Source: Anaerolineae bacterium
GTDB taxonomy: Bacteria; Chloroflexota; Anaerolineae; Aggregatilineales; Aggregatilineaceae
DNA: 12,362 bases
Reading direction: 5' to 3'
NCBI GenBank assembly: GCA_020848665.1
Contig: JADLHR010000397.1
Span: 1-12,362 of the forward strand
Numbering within the stretch: the stretch's first letter is position 1; every line of letters begins with the position of its first letter. Shown one piece after another: positions 12,359-12,362 of this stretch. The notes beneath the pieces were generated by a model, which worked only from the letters and a program-made list of their open reading frames with translations, was not told the origin of the DNA and did no database searches. Made by a program: the position numbers and the translations under genes.

Positions 12359-12362
12359 GGCA

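Overview
The window carries one complete class 1, type I CRISPR-Cas locus, all on the plus strand: a WYL-family regulator, cas3, a cas8-like large subunit, cas7, cas5, cas6, cas1, cas2, cas4 and then a short CRISPR array. The genes are GC-rich and tightly packed (ATGA and TGATG overlaps), as in bacterial operons. The organism cannot be read directly. The Cas8 C-terminal sequence style, the DevR/Csa2-type Cas7 and the transposase style remind me of Chloroflexota, but that is an impression from memory and not a search result.

Layout. Positions 1-372 hold no gene I can support. Positions 373-1511 are an insertion sequence with about 28-bp inverted ends, a possible TAATT (or TTA) target duplication, and a DDE transposase broken by two compensating frameshifts. 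Positions 1512-1620 are the presumed control region, with a perfect 8+1+8 palindrome (1566-1582). The regulator (1621-2601) runs with a 20-nt gap into cas3 (2622-5189), which has the helicase first and the HD nuclease last. Cas8 (5189-7027), cas7 (7079-8101), cas5 (8105-8794) and cas6 (8791-9711) would build and process the interference complex. A gap of 193 nt separates this interference block from the adaptation block cas1 (9905-10915), cas2 (10918-11166) and cas4 (11163-11762). A leader-like stretch follows, then at least six 37-nt repeats and five 34-37-nt spacers (11943-12340). The mutated last repeat and the ACTGAAAG 3' end put the leader on the cas4 side.

How the genes fit together. 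Cas1, Cas2 and Cas4 would acquire spacers. Cas6 would cut the array transcript to leave an ACTGAAAG 5' handle. Cas8, Cas7 and Cas5 (and probably a small subunit, Cas11, made from an internal start in cas8) would form the surveillance complex, and Cas3 would degrade the target. Subtype is best called I-A/I-B-like. The helicase-HD order of Cas3 is unusual for that assignment.

The most interesting part is the cas6-cas1 gap. It holds two degenerate CRISPR repeats, 9705-9741 (overlapping the cas6 stop codon) and 9853-9885 (just before the cas1 ribosome binding site). Between them are a well-placed seven-codon mini-ORF with a strong Shine-Dalgarno sequence and a 72-nt imperfect hairpin with about 22 base pairs. 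A third degenerate repeat lies in the leader at 11809-11843. This arrangement recalls CRISPR-guided regulatory RNAs such as CreTA. It could also be a Cas6 cleavage point that separates the interference and adaptation messages. Neither role is shown here.
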